In this document: positions 13,091-25,000 of the stretch, in pieces
Numbering within the stretch: the first letter of the stretch is position 1
How the letters are laid out: each line of letters begins with the position of its first letter
Source: Aphelocoma coerulescens
Taxonomy: Eukaryota > Chordata > Aves > Passeriformes > Corvidae
Length of the DNA stretch: 64,000 bases
Assembly (NCBI RefSeq): GCF_041296385.1
Contig: NC_091023.1
Span: 19,992,924 to 20,056,923 of the forward strand
Reading direction: 5' to 3'
Position numbers and translations under genes: made by a program
The notes under the pieces: model-generated
Told to the model about the DNA's origin: nothing
What the model saw: the letters and a program-made list of their open reading frames with translations, nothing else
The model's database searches: none

Positions 13091-13160
13091 GCTCCCGCCC
13101 CAGCAGCGCCATGGCGGCGGCTCGGTGACACCGCGCTCCGCGGCCGCCCGGACACCGCAG
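13091..13160 (+). other. GNB4: Candidate non-coding exon 1 of GNB4 with 5-codon uORF
   Basis: A transcript starting near the GC box could splice at the CAG|GTACCT donor at 13160/13161 to the acceptor in front of 28943. The exon would contain an ATG at 13111 in a strong context that reads five codons (M-A-A-A-R) to a TGA at 13126-13128. Other donors in the island (near 13680 and 14160) are possible. The start and end of this exon are inference; only the donor and the uORF are read directly. Confidence 0.35.
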
Positions 13161-16100
13161 GTACCTCCGCCCGGGGGATGCCCCCGCGGCCGGGCTCTGC
13201 CCGTCCCCCGCGGCTCCGCGCGGCCGCCCCAGGGCGGTGCCCGGTCCCCCCGCGGCTCCGCTCACCGCGCCGGGGCCGGGGAGCCTCGGCCGGGCGGGGC
13301 CGCGTGGGGGCCACGGGCCGCGCTTCCCGGCGGGGCGGCAGCGCCGGCCGCTCCCGCGGGGCTGCGGGCGGGCGGGCAGCTCCAGCGCGCTTTCCGCCCG
13401 GGCCGCGGAGCCCTGGGGCGGGCTCGGCCCCAGCGGGGCGGGCTCGGGCTCGCCGGTCCCGGGGAGGTCCCGGTGCCGCGTCCGGCGCTGCCCCCGCGGG
13501 GCCGCCCGGGAGCGCCGCGCCCGCCCCGCCCCTTGGGCGGCCCCATCCGCGGCGCTGGGGGTGGGGGGGGGACATGGGCGGCACCACCGCAGCGCCGGCG
13601 GGGGGCGGGAGGGAGGCAGTGCTCGGGCGGCGCCGCCGGCAGCGGCCCCAGCGCCTTGAGACCCCGGCAAGTGAAGCCCCCGGTAAGGAGAGCCCCGCGG
13701 GAGAGCGGCCGGGGCAGCCGCGGGACAAGGGCGCGGTCCCGGGGTCCGCCGGGAGAGGCGGGGTGGGCGGGCGGCATCGCCCGGTGCCGTCCCGCCCGGC
13801 CCGGAGCGCTGGCACGGCGCGGGCACAACGCCCGGGCTCCGCGGGGAAGGGAGGGGCCGGGGCAGGGCCGCGGAGGGTCCCCCGAGGTGGTGCCGGAGAC
13901 GAGGGCTGCGGAAGGGAGGGACAGGCTCGGTACCCTGGGCTGGGAGGCGAGGAGCGGACGGGGCGCGGGCAGCGACCCCCGGTGCCGCCGGGTCCGGTCC
14001 GGCGGGGATGCGGGGCCCCGCGGGGTCCCTGTGGCCGGGGAAGGAGCTGCTGGGGGTCGTCAGGGGCAGCCCGGGGTGCGCCGTGCCGGCCGGAGCACGG
14101 GGCGTGCAGAGCGCTCCGGCCACGCCAGCAGCATCAGCTGGACCGGCCCTTGGGCTCCAGGTCTGTACAGCGGGCAGCAACAGGCGGCTCCCGGGCTGTG
14201 GAACAGCTGCGGAAGCTCCGGCTTTCGGTTCTGTACCTGACTGGAGCAGCCCAACCCTCGTTTGGGTTTCAGCGTTCCATATGTCGGCTTTGTGGCGAGG
14301 GGCTGTGACTTGCATGCCTTGCGTGACTGTGTGGCAAAGGTGAATCGGAAGGTGCTCCCCTTCTTTAGGAAAAGTGCAAAGTCATTAGGTGCTTTTCGTG
14401 TCGTACTTTGTAGGTATTGCTGGTTTTCCCATCGAGATTTATTTTATTTTTTTGAATCTGCTTTTTTATTTTTGCACTTGTTGCTGAGGTTATCACGTCC
14501 TTTAATTTTTAATTTGATTTCTGTTGGAAATTGTGAAGAACATCCAAATTGCTAACAGCTATAGATGTGGTAGACAAGTTTAGTTTATACTGTAATATTA
14601 TCTGAACTAATTCAAAATAAGCCTCTGATACGTTCCCTCCTGTTAATTACACAGTTGAGAATGTTGTCTTTTATTAGACTGGTTATTGTAGCTTGGAAAG
14701 TACATGATTTTCCAGGATGGTTTTCAGTTCTGAAATAGAAGCAGGGTAAGTCTCAAGGCTAAGTATGAGCTGAGGAAAAAGGTCCTTAATTTAATTAGGT
14801 ATAATCAGTTTCTGAAGAAACAAAGGAGGAGTTGCTCTCTGCTGGGTGGAGAGTACTGGGAAGGGAAGGGGAAAGAATGAGAAAATGATGCAGAACGAGG
14901 AGACAGGTACCAGCCTCTAAAACCCCCTGTGAAAGCACTGGGAGAGATGAAAACGGTTCCCGTGGGAATAGCGGGGACATGAGTCTGCAAAGTCATGGGA
15001 GTGTTCAGAGGAAAACCTGAAGCTGCTTCCTGATTTCTGTTAGAAATATGGGAAGTGATGTAAAAGATGGTCACTAACCTGACAATGAAGTGTCAGCTAA
15101 AGGAGATGCAATTGCTGGTTAGAGCTGGGGGAAGTCTGAAGCCATGCTAACAGGAATAATAACTGTATCAACAAATTAAGATGAAACAAACCACATGACA
15201 AGCGCACACTGTCCTGGAAGTCTCTTAATGGGATGGGAATCTTCAGTGGGTTTTTGCAGTGTTTGTTTGTGATTCTCAAGCACGATAGCTGTGGTGAAGT
15301 TAATTTGTGCTTCCAAAGAACAGGCTGATGTTATCTTGGAAGAAGGGGGCTAGGGAAACGAGGGAGATTGTAAATATGTGGATATGTCTCGCTGTGTGTC
15401 TACTATGGCAAACTATAGTTTGGAATTATTATTTCTCTAAAATGAGCAGTTCTTACAGTGAATAATGTAGATGGGTTATACAGATTTAATAGGCTGAGAA
15501 CTAAGGGTATAATAGTATATAGTAACACCTTTCGTCTGTTAATCATAAAAAAAATTGAGTTTCAGGTTACAGATGTGTCTTTTTCTCTCTTCTGTATTGT
15601 TAAAGTGTTACAGAAAATAGCTGCTGCTCTATCTCTACTTCAGCCCTTTTCTGAGTGCTTGTAAAGTTGGTCTTGATTAATTGCTCAGGTCATTTAAATT
15701 TTAAGTAAAAAAATTTCTGGCCACAGATGTAATGTGTTATGTTGGATAATGAAAGTTTCAACTGTATCTTCATGTTGCTTACTTGAGAATTAATACATCT
15801 AGTGTTTACTTTGTCCAGCTATTCTAATTTTCCACTTTCTTAAAAACCTCACTAGAAAATCTTGGAAAAAATATTTTTGAATACAGAACTGAGTATTTCT
15901 CTCCTGGACCACTATGGAACTTTAAAAAAAAGGCACAAAAATTATAAATACAAGATTCTGAAGGTGAATAAGAGCTATAAATAAATAAATCCCCACAGTA
16001 TATAGAGAAGTGATCTCTCTTTTCTGCCAGTCTTTAATTTATGACTGTTTTGTTACTGAAGGCAGTAATTTATATATTTTTATATCTCAGAAGTCACTTT

Positions 16101-18038
16101 GAAATGTCTTATCAAAGTAGTTAGAAATTCAGAATCTCTGAGCTTGACGTGCAGTGCATGGTCCTGGAATGTAAATACTTCGGGACAGTGATAATGCAGT
16201 GATTGTGTTTTGTACTTAATACTGTCTGGAAATATCAATGCTCAGATTAATGCAGCTCCCAAGTGCCTGGAACCGGCTGTTTAGAAATATGCATAGTATT
16301 GCTAATCAAGAAAACATTTTTTAAGTTCCACCAAAATTTTTCTCCTCTCTTAATTGGATGCAGACCTGTCACTTAGTTCATCTTCTGAAGTGTGTAATTA
16401 AATTTAGTTGTTATTGTTTCGTTCTTGTATGAAACTTCTGTGTTTTGCAACCCAGAGTTTTGTAATAGAATTTACATGAAAGATCTGAAACAGAACTAAA
16501 ACAAATGCTCCTGAAAAACACAGAATGTGTGCTGTTCTCTTGAGGCTGTGGTTTGGTACCTGACACCAGTGCAGAAGACTTCATGGAGCTTTCTGGATAA
16601 CAGGAGGCAGGGCTGGACAAAGCTGCAGCTTTAATTAAAAGGATGGCACTGTTCAGGCTTGGGGTCATGTCTTTAGCAGTGTTGGAACAACAGAATTGTC
16701 TTTGCAGAGAGTCTGAAACAGAAGAGCAAGAGGGGAACTTCTGAATGCTTTGAGTGAATGTCAGCTTGGATGCCACCAGTGATACTCGATGTGCTGATCA
16801 TTGTGAGTCGCTGTAGTTACTGTGGAGCAGTGCCACAGTGAGAGCTGGGCTGAGGGTTTATAAAAACCAGAATTAATGCAAGTATAGAGGGACATTGGCT
16901 GGCAAATAGTAATGCATGCAGTTCATTGAAGACAGTTTCATTTCGTTTAAGATGTCTCAGCTTCCAAAAGTTTGTGAAATGCTGACATGCACTAAGCCAA
17001 ATTTTGATTCACTTACTGTAACTCTTGCAATCTCTTGCCTTCTCAAAGGGCTTAAACTGGAAAGAAGGGGAAGATGAAAGTGCCTGATTGTATTGTAGAG
17101 CACAAGGCACTCTCAAGTCCCACCTATTACATAAAGTTAGCTGTTTTGGGCAAAACAGGCTTGACAATTTGCATGAACTGTTTTCGTCCTCCTTACGTTA
17201 GATCTCAGACAAATATTAATCATATGGATTTTCAGTGTAAGCCAAATGTTTGAGTCATTGTGAATCCTGGTGTTTTGCAACATTAAAAAAGCTGAGTAAT
17301 GTTAAGATTAAAATTATTTTATAAGGTTTTAATTTCCAAATGGGGTGGGGAGGGGGACAAAATGAAATCATCAAATCAATCCCAGGATTGAATGTGCTTC
17401 TTAAATGAGATTGAAACTCTTGGAGCTGCTCTCAGTGACTGGCCTGGCAGCTTTACAAGAACAAGTCACCTCATTGCAATCAGCAGTGGGAACTCTTGGA
17501 CCTGCCTGGTTTGTTTTCATCATGCAGGTATTAATTCAGGTGGTCAGCATCTAGTCTAGCACAGAGCATCCAGGCAGTTTCAGAATAACTTGATTTAATC
17601 TTGTTGGATTATTTTTTGTATATGTTTTTCCTGCCCTATATATATTTATCTTTTAGTGTAGTAACTGTTTCTAACATAAATTACACTTGTGTAAGTTTGT
17701 TTATATATTGAAATGCAATTAGTGTGGTATTTGTGTGCATTTGAAGTCTTGCATTAAAATTAAAGATGGTCATTTACAATCTATTGTTGAAATGTGATAT
17801 TTAAAATTGCTCTCTTTAAAAGAAATATTTTATCTCAGTATTTTTCTGGCTACCCCTTGTGTCATAATTGATTTCTTTAGGTGATCGTTCATATAAACCA
17901 GTTTTATTCCTAGTTTGGAAAAGGAAGACATTTTTCTTCTTTCAGATTCTTGATTTGAGTTGAGCTTAGTTGTTAACTGAGCTGAAAGAAGTATTCAGAT
18001 TCCATGTATAGATGTTATGCTTGTCAAAATCTGATTTC

Positions 18039-18058
18039 ACACACTAAATTTAGTGTGT
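18039..18058. repeat. 20-bp perfect palindrome
   Basis: Ten bases (ACACACTAAA) are followed with no spacer by their exact reverse complement. The symmetry breaks on the next base on both sides. It lies in GNB4 intron 1 and has no recognised function. Confidence 0.9.
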
Positions 18059-21000
18059 ACCTAGTGATTTTGATCAGTTTTGATGATTTGACTTTAAGAT
18101 TTTGACAGCGCAATGTAATGTTACGGTACTAAAAATAAGTAAATTGGAGTACACTAGGGCATAGCTAGTTAAATTCTATAAAAGCTTTCCTCCCCCTTCC
18201 CCAGAAAAATATGAGTTAGGTTTAGGACCATGGTTTTATCTTGTGTTGCTATTGAGAAGGCAGACTGGAGCCCTTTCCTTTGCTTGTGCGTGGTGCTGAT
18301 GGGAAGATCTGATCAAGTTTTGTTGTAATCTCAACATTAGGCAGAGTTAAAAAAACAGCACAGCAAAGTTTCCATGACAGCATTAAGTCCAGATGCCCTA
18401 GAATTTCAAGAAATTAATCATGATGTTAGTACCATTTTCCTTCCATTGAATGGTAGGAAGGACATAGCAGGGGGGGTTGGGTGCTCCTGACGTCTCAGGG
18501 GAGAAGAGTAGTGGTCCACAGGGACGTGTTACAGCTTTTTGTAGGACAGTGAATGCCTGTTTTCAGTCTCACTGACTGACACTTGTTGGACAAGAAACTT
18601 CTTCATTGCTTTTTCAAGTAGTTTTAATACAAGGTGTCTAAGTAAAAAACTAATTGAAAGTATGGAGAATGAGGTGGCCCAAAAGTAAAGCTATGGTTTT
18701 GGTGCTACAAACACATCTTTAATTTCTCAGATATGCACCAGAAAAGGGGAAACTCCTTGTTTGTCTTGGAAGCATCCCAGAAGAGGGAGCTGGATTATTT
18801 ATTTATTTTTTTACAGAAGAATAAAAATAAAATACTAGTCCAAAGTAAATGAGTATTTAATGATGTGAGCACTTCACTGCAGTTGCCCACACTTTAGGAA
18901 AAAGCAGCTAATTTGGAAGGTCAGGTAGCTGGAGATGGGAAGTCATTAAGGCTTTTTTTGTCCTGCTCATCTGTTACTTTTTACAAATGCAGATAGATGG
19001 GCCTCAAAAGCCAAACATGCACTTTGAAAAGGGGTGAAGAAAGTTGACTTTTCCTGGCGGTGCTGCTTCACAAGCTTGAGGAATTCTCTGTTCTCAATCT
19101 CTACAGAAACCTCATGACCCTGAATCGAAGGGCTTTGGTAACTGTGACAGGATGAGAGCTGAAAGGCCAACAACCTTAGCAAACAGTTAAATTGCTGCAG
19201 TTTCAGAGCTGGGGCTGTGTTTGCCTTTTCATTGAGTCAGGCATCCCTGTGCTTTGCTTGCAGCTTCTGGAAGCAGAAGCTGAAGAATCTTTAGCCATTT
19301 TTACGAATCTGTCAGTCACCACTGCTAAGGAGAACTCAAATGGTGGAACGCATGTCTCAACCATTAAACCCAAAAGATTTCCAAGAGCAGTGTCCTCTCT
19401 GTGGTGAGGGCTAGAACAGACAGGGATTTAGCTGAGCTGCTGTCCTGGCTCACTGTGACTGAGACATGTAGGGAGCATTTACAGGAACAGAAGTTCCAGT
19501 GGATTGGAAAGACCCTTGAGCAAAGCAGGTTGTGCAGCCATGGGCTCTCTCCTGGCCATTGCTGATTATTCCTGTCTATAACCTCAAGCTTTGTTTCCAC
19601 AGGGGAATTCTGCTATTTATAACCTAAAGAGCATCATTTGTTCATAAAAAAGTTTTCATATAAAAAAATTATACTTTGTGGAAGACTGCTACAGATGGGA
19701 ATATTGTACTTCTTTGCAGCAGCAGTTTGTTTCTCTTTTATCCTCTTCTGTTGGAAACTTTATCTAGGGCCATTTTCTTTCCAGGCAGATAGGTAATTTC
19801 TGACTTTTGACCAGTTAAAAATTACTTGTACAAAGACAGCCTTTATTTTGAGAACCCTCCAACTGTGGAGACAGTTACACAGGTGCTACTGATTTCCTTA
19901 ACATAATTTCTTTCTTAAATATTGGATGTAGTGTCTTCTTTAATAAGTGACTGTCTGAAAACGGGCATTACTGCTTGAGAAACATCAGAAGCAATTCCAA
20001 GGAGTATAGATTGGATATATCAGCCTCATCACAAGTGGTACCAGAAGTAGCTACATAGCCCATGTACTCTTAATCCCATACTTGCATTAGTAGGGGTGAA
20101 AAACAGTACATAGGGTTTTTACTGTCCAGCATTGGATTTCTGATCGTTCTGTAGTGTGAGGTTTTTAACAGATTTTTTTAAAGTATATGCATCTCATAAA
20201 TGTGAATCTCAGAAAAAAACCCGATTTTTTTTTTAGAAAAGCCTACTAAAGTAGCCTGAACTCTAGTCTGGAAGAGAACTTAATTTTTGTGGCTTCAAAT
20301 CACAAGTAATTGACCAGAAATGCATTGTGAACCAAAAGCAAAATTAAAATTAGACCTGAGGGCAGCAGTTTTATCTGACCTTTGGATACTTGGTATTAAA
20401 AAAAGCACAAATGTTTATATTGCCTTGTTTTCTTGTGAAAGGGTGCAGCTGTAAGCTGTGCTCAGCTGTGTGGGGATGTGCAGGACATAATGCCTCGCTG
20501 TGACTCCGGTACCAAGGGAGTGCGTGTGGTGCTGGATGGGGAGGAGGGCAGGGTGCTGGGGACCATGTATACATCGAATGCATGGCTTCTCCCGAGATGA
20601 TGGTGCATTTGAAAGGATGCAGTGTGTGTATGTGTAACTGGTACTGCTGGGCTTTCTGCTCCTCAACACTGTGAGAATGCTCCACTTTCAAAAACTGTCA
20701 GCCAGGAATTAGTGCAGTTGAGTGAACAGTCATCTGAGCTGAATGTAGGCACTTTTCCTGTAGACACTATAGTTTCTCTTAATGTGTATCTTCTCTGCTG
20801 ACTTTAAACCTGAAATTTTCTGTGCACTTGGTGCTTTTTATGCACACTGTGCAGTCTGCTTGCTCTCAGATAACAGGAGGCTGCTTCAGTAATCTTTTGT
20901 GCCTGTAGGTGCCAGACCAGATTTTATATGCATAGCACTGCTTGGCCCTACATGATGCCACTTCAGTAAATACCAGTGCATTAGCCCCTTAAAAGAAATC

Positions 21001-21983
21001 CAAAGTCAAACTTGCTTAGAGATGGATTTAAATGTAAATGAGGGTCTTTCAAAATGACTTTGAATTGTCATTCTGCAGTACACTTTTCCTAGTAAAATGT
21101 TAGAATAGCTTCTGGGTATGGCTGGGTATTTGAAGAGACAAAAGCCCTCAGCTTATTCCATATGTCTGTCCACCTGTCTGTCCCCAAGGAAGAAATTGGA
21201 CTGGAACCATTTCTGTCTTCTTACTTAGGGTTATATCTTTCTGCTTCATTAAGATCTTTCTTGCCATTTCTTACATGTTTTGAATTGCAAAACCAATAAT
21301 AATTTGTTCAGTGATGGAGTGTCCCAGGGTTGGTGAACCAAGTTTTTACTGGGGAATCATTATTATAGTCACTAAAGACAAGATAATTTGAATTTTACAT
21401 TAGGTTCTGTTTGCAGGGAATGTGATAAAAATAAATCTGTGCTTATGTACCAAAACATTTTGACCTGGAAATGAACATAATGAATATAAGATGCAAGAAT
21501 GTTAATTTTGGAAAAATCACTGTTGGACTGTGAAATATTCATGACTTTAAAAAATTCCTTCCTTCCTGTGCTTTTCTCAGCCTTATGCTTAACACTGAAT
21601 TTCTTGAGGCTTTTTTTCTAGAATCTAGTGTGTGTGGGCTAAGAAGAGTAAGGCCTTTCTGTATGTGTTTTATGAATGTACTTGGCTTAGACTTTAGCTG
21701 GGTCTTAGAAATAAACTCTTGTATCTCTGAGCTTAAGACACCAGTCTCATGAGCTGTCATCCAAATGAAGGGTAACAGTCTAAAGTCAGTGATGTTTTTT
21801 TTACTAGTAAACTTAAGAATCACTTCACTTTAATTTCTAAACCGATCTCCTTTGTCTGTTTTGTGACTGCTGTCAACAAGGTCAGTGTTTGTTGGTCTGT
21901 TTGTCCTCCATGGAAACCACAATCACACCAGTCACCAAACCCAACGTGGGCCGTGCCCTGGTGTGTTGAGGCTGGTCCCTGTG

Positions 21984-22050
21984 GGATCACAGAGTGGTTT
22001 GGGCTGGAAGGGGACCTTGAAGATGACCCAGTTCCAGCCTGGCCTGTGTG
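21984..22050 (-). mobile_element. Short CR1 3'-end remnant
   Basis: The + strand shows the complement of the avian CR1 3' end: a decayed terminal octamer, then 'tggtttgggctggaag' and 'gggaccttgaagatgaccc'. Similarity fades after about 65 bases, so this is a heavily truncated copy or an old remnant, oriented on the - strand inside GNB4 intron 1. Confidence 0.75.
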
Positions 22051-25000
22051 GGTTCACTCTCTGTGAGCTGAGTGACGGCTTTGAGATGCGGCAGCACCGC
22101 AGGACATGCTCGAGCTGCTGCTTCCTCTGCTTCCCTCTGTGGCTGAAAAACACTCAAGGGTGATGTTTACAGTCCTCAAGTCTGAAGGTGAACACAGAGG
22201 TTTATATTCTGTTCATAACTCCAAGTAGTTACTGTGGTAAATAGAAGTGTTTTGATGTGGCAGGCTTTCTTTCAAAGTCCTATTAAAAATCCCCGGCTGA
22301 GTGTGTACGTGTGTATAAAATGGCACATATTCCTGTTCTTTATGATGAGTAGGTCTGAGGTGTTTTGGCGAAGGGAGGAAGGAGCAGTATTGTTGCCTTG
22401 AAACTGCTTGTGCCACCCTGTTGGTGGGTGGGGTTGTGTCCCTGATGTAACTGCTCGGGGCGTGTGGGCACACCTAGAGACAAGTCTTGAATCCCACTCA
22501 TTTGAGGTTTGCTTCAGCCTTTCTTGTGATGTCTCCTTTCCAGCTGTCCGTGCAGTTTTGAGCACACAAATTCATCGGTCCCTTAAAACTGGGGATGGTA
22601 TCTCTTAGAGGAATGGGTGTTCAAGTAAGTTCTGCTCATACCCTTCCTCTTGAGAGGCGTTGGTTGATTATTTCCTGTTTTTGTACCAAAGCTATAATGG
22701 AGACATATCACTTTAAAACACTTCCAAAATGTGCAGAAGTACAACAATAGCACTGACCTCAGCGAGTGGGGTCACACCCAGGCTGCTTCCTGTTTTCTTC
22801 TTGGGGAGACCAGAAGCCCTGAGCATGGGAGAACTCTCCTTTGCATCTGCCTGGGGATCGGAAATCAGAGGGGCAATTAATTGCTTCTGACAAAATGAAC
22901 GTTTTAAAGTCTTAAGAAAAAGATTCAGTTAGGATTTCCAGTCTTATTTTCTAAGTGGTAACCATTTTTTGAGGGAATAACCATTATTCTCTTACTTAAC
23001 TGATGTGTGGTAGATGTTCTGCAGTTAGTGCGCTCCTCAAAAGTATACATTAGAGATAAAGAAGGGATAGAGATAGACTGAAGAGGTTTGAGAGGAGAGA
23101 GAAAGACCAAGGTACGTAATGGGGCAATTACAGCCCTTAGATACTGTTATTGCAACTTAAACCAACATTATTCTCCTGGGATTCGAGTATTAGTTGACCA
23201 GGATAAAAGCTCCTTGCTTTGTTGTCTTTGTTTTTTGATGCAGTACTGCTACAGGTCAGAACAAAGAAGGCTTGGGAGAATGGATAGCTGGAAAGGTCTC
23301 TGAGAAACAAAGGAGAGGCAGTATAGGGCCAAGGTATAGTAAAAAAAGCCATTAAATGTTTAATTTTCCTCAGTGGAGAGCTGAGTATATGTGTGGTTCT
23401 CAAACAGCTCTACCATAGGAAATACATTATGTAAAATTCCAGCTGAAATACCTTTTATATATGAAGGTATGTAACTGCAGCACAGCATTAATGCACTTAC
23501 TTTAAATGACTGTTGTGCAGACAGAGATTTCACTTGATGTAAGGCTTTGACTACCATGTCCAAGTTTGTAGATTTTGAATATGTTGAATCCATTCTCTTC
23601 AGGCTGTAAGAAATAAAACCTCTCTCTATTCTTCTCTATTTATCGCTTTGGGGAGACATAAATGACTGGGCAAAGCTGCCAAAGTCTTGTTTAGTGTCCC
23701 TAAATGAAGAAATGCTTTATCAAAATCTTCTGTGGCACATCCTGTATGTGTAAAGTGTTGGTCTGTGTGTGCTGGCAGGGCTCAGCTTCAGAGCCAGAAC
23801 CTGTTGTCCACAGCCTGAGTGTCTGTGAGTTACCAATGTATCTCCCTTGAGAGAGTTGGAGTATTTCTTGGTGTCTTTCCCCTATATTTAGTAAAGTGCT
23901 ATGGTTAGCATTCCTTACATTTAGCCACCTGTGTGATCACTAGTAGGGATGATCATATGAAAGCCATGGAACCTCCTTTCTCCTGCTGTCTGTTGATCAC
24001 TTTGAGATCTTGCTGCATAGGAGTTGAAAACCTGAAGTTGGTAGGTGTTGATAAGCACTTATTTCAGTTCTAAAGGAGTGATTTTTTGACACAAAATGAA
24101 ATTTTTACCTAAATAATTCTCTGGGTGATAGCTTTTAAGAATCCAGTCAAGCAGACTGTTCTTTCTGCGGTCCCTTTAATCTCTATATATTTGGCACGAA
24201 AATAGCAATGCTTTGTTGTGGGGAGGGGCATATTTACACATCTCTAGTAACCCTTGCAGAGAAAAGGGTGTTTTTCCAGCCACAAAGTTTTGAGTCCAGA
24301 GGTTGCAGAGAGAGTACAGAGAGAGACAAGACCCTGGGATAATTTGTCACTGCCTTCCTGTATAATGAAGAATTAAACCCTTAGCAAATGATGTTGCTAC
24401 TGAATCAGGAATAATGTAAGGAGTGATTTATCTGTGGAGCACTCAAGCCTGCCCGTGGCTTTTTTGGCACTAGATATACTGTGGAATCTGACTTAGTTAA
24501 TTATTTTGCCTTGGGAGGCACTTTATTTTGGTATCAGTAAATTCACTTGTACAAGTCCACTGAGGAGAAATTGCAGTGAAGTGCAGTTCAGCCTGCAAAT
24601 GACGGACGGCAAGGATGTGCCTCCCTGGCTACACAAAGTCAACATGCACAGTGAGCTCCCTGTGCTGTTGCTGCTGATGGAAGCATCTTGTATCTTTGAC
24701 CCCATTTCCTTCTGGTTTGGGTGTCCTGCAGTGGCACACCCCTGGCTACCAAAGGTACTGAAAAGTTCTTCCCTGTCCTGTTGCTCTTCCCCTCGAGGCC
24801 TCAGCAGGTGAAATTGTTCATAGTGCATCGTGCACATCATGAGTTGCGTTTGAAGAGAAGCATCTGACCTCTTTCATCAGAGGTGCCACCTCTGAATGCT
24901 GAAAAGCAGATACCACAAGTATTCTGCATCTCAGTGAACTCAAAATACTTTTTTTTTGATTCAACATTATTAAAAATATGTCTAAGTCAGGGAAGTAGGT

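Larger units (their letters stand above)
12890..14250 (+). promoter_or_regulatory. GNB4: CpG island, presumed GNB4 promoter
   Basis: About 1.35 kb of very GC-rich, CpG-dense sequence starts abruptly after the minisatellite and fades into AT-rich intron near 14,250. It is the only CpG island in the window and lies upstream of all GNB4 coding exons in the right orientation, so it is the natural promoter and exon 1 region. A cluster of motifs near its left end fits a core promoter: a perfect CRE (13022-13029), an RFX X-box half (13040-13049), a GC box (13076-13090) and a YY1-like GCCATGGCGGC (13108-13118). Long open frames on both strands through the island reflect a lack of AT-rich stop codons. 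The start site itself cannot be fixed by reading. Confidence 0.8.

Noticed and set aside
12822..14315. Overlapping open frames of 188-472 codons on both strands in the CpG island
   Set aside because: Frames are open on both strands at once, Pro/Arg/Gly/Ala-rich and without domains. This is the expected effect of GC-rich sequence lacking stop codons.
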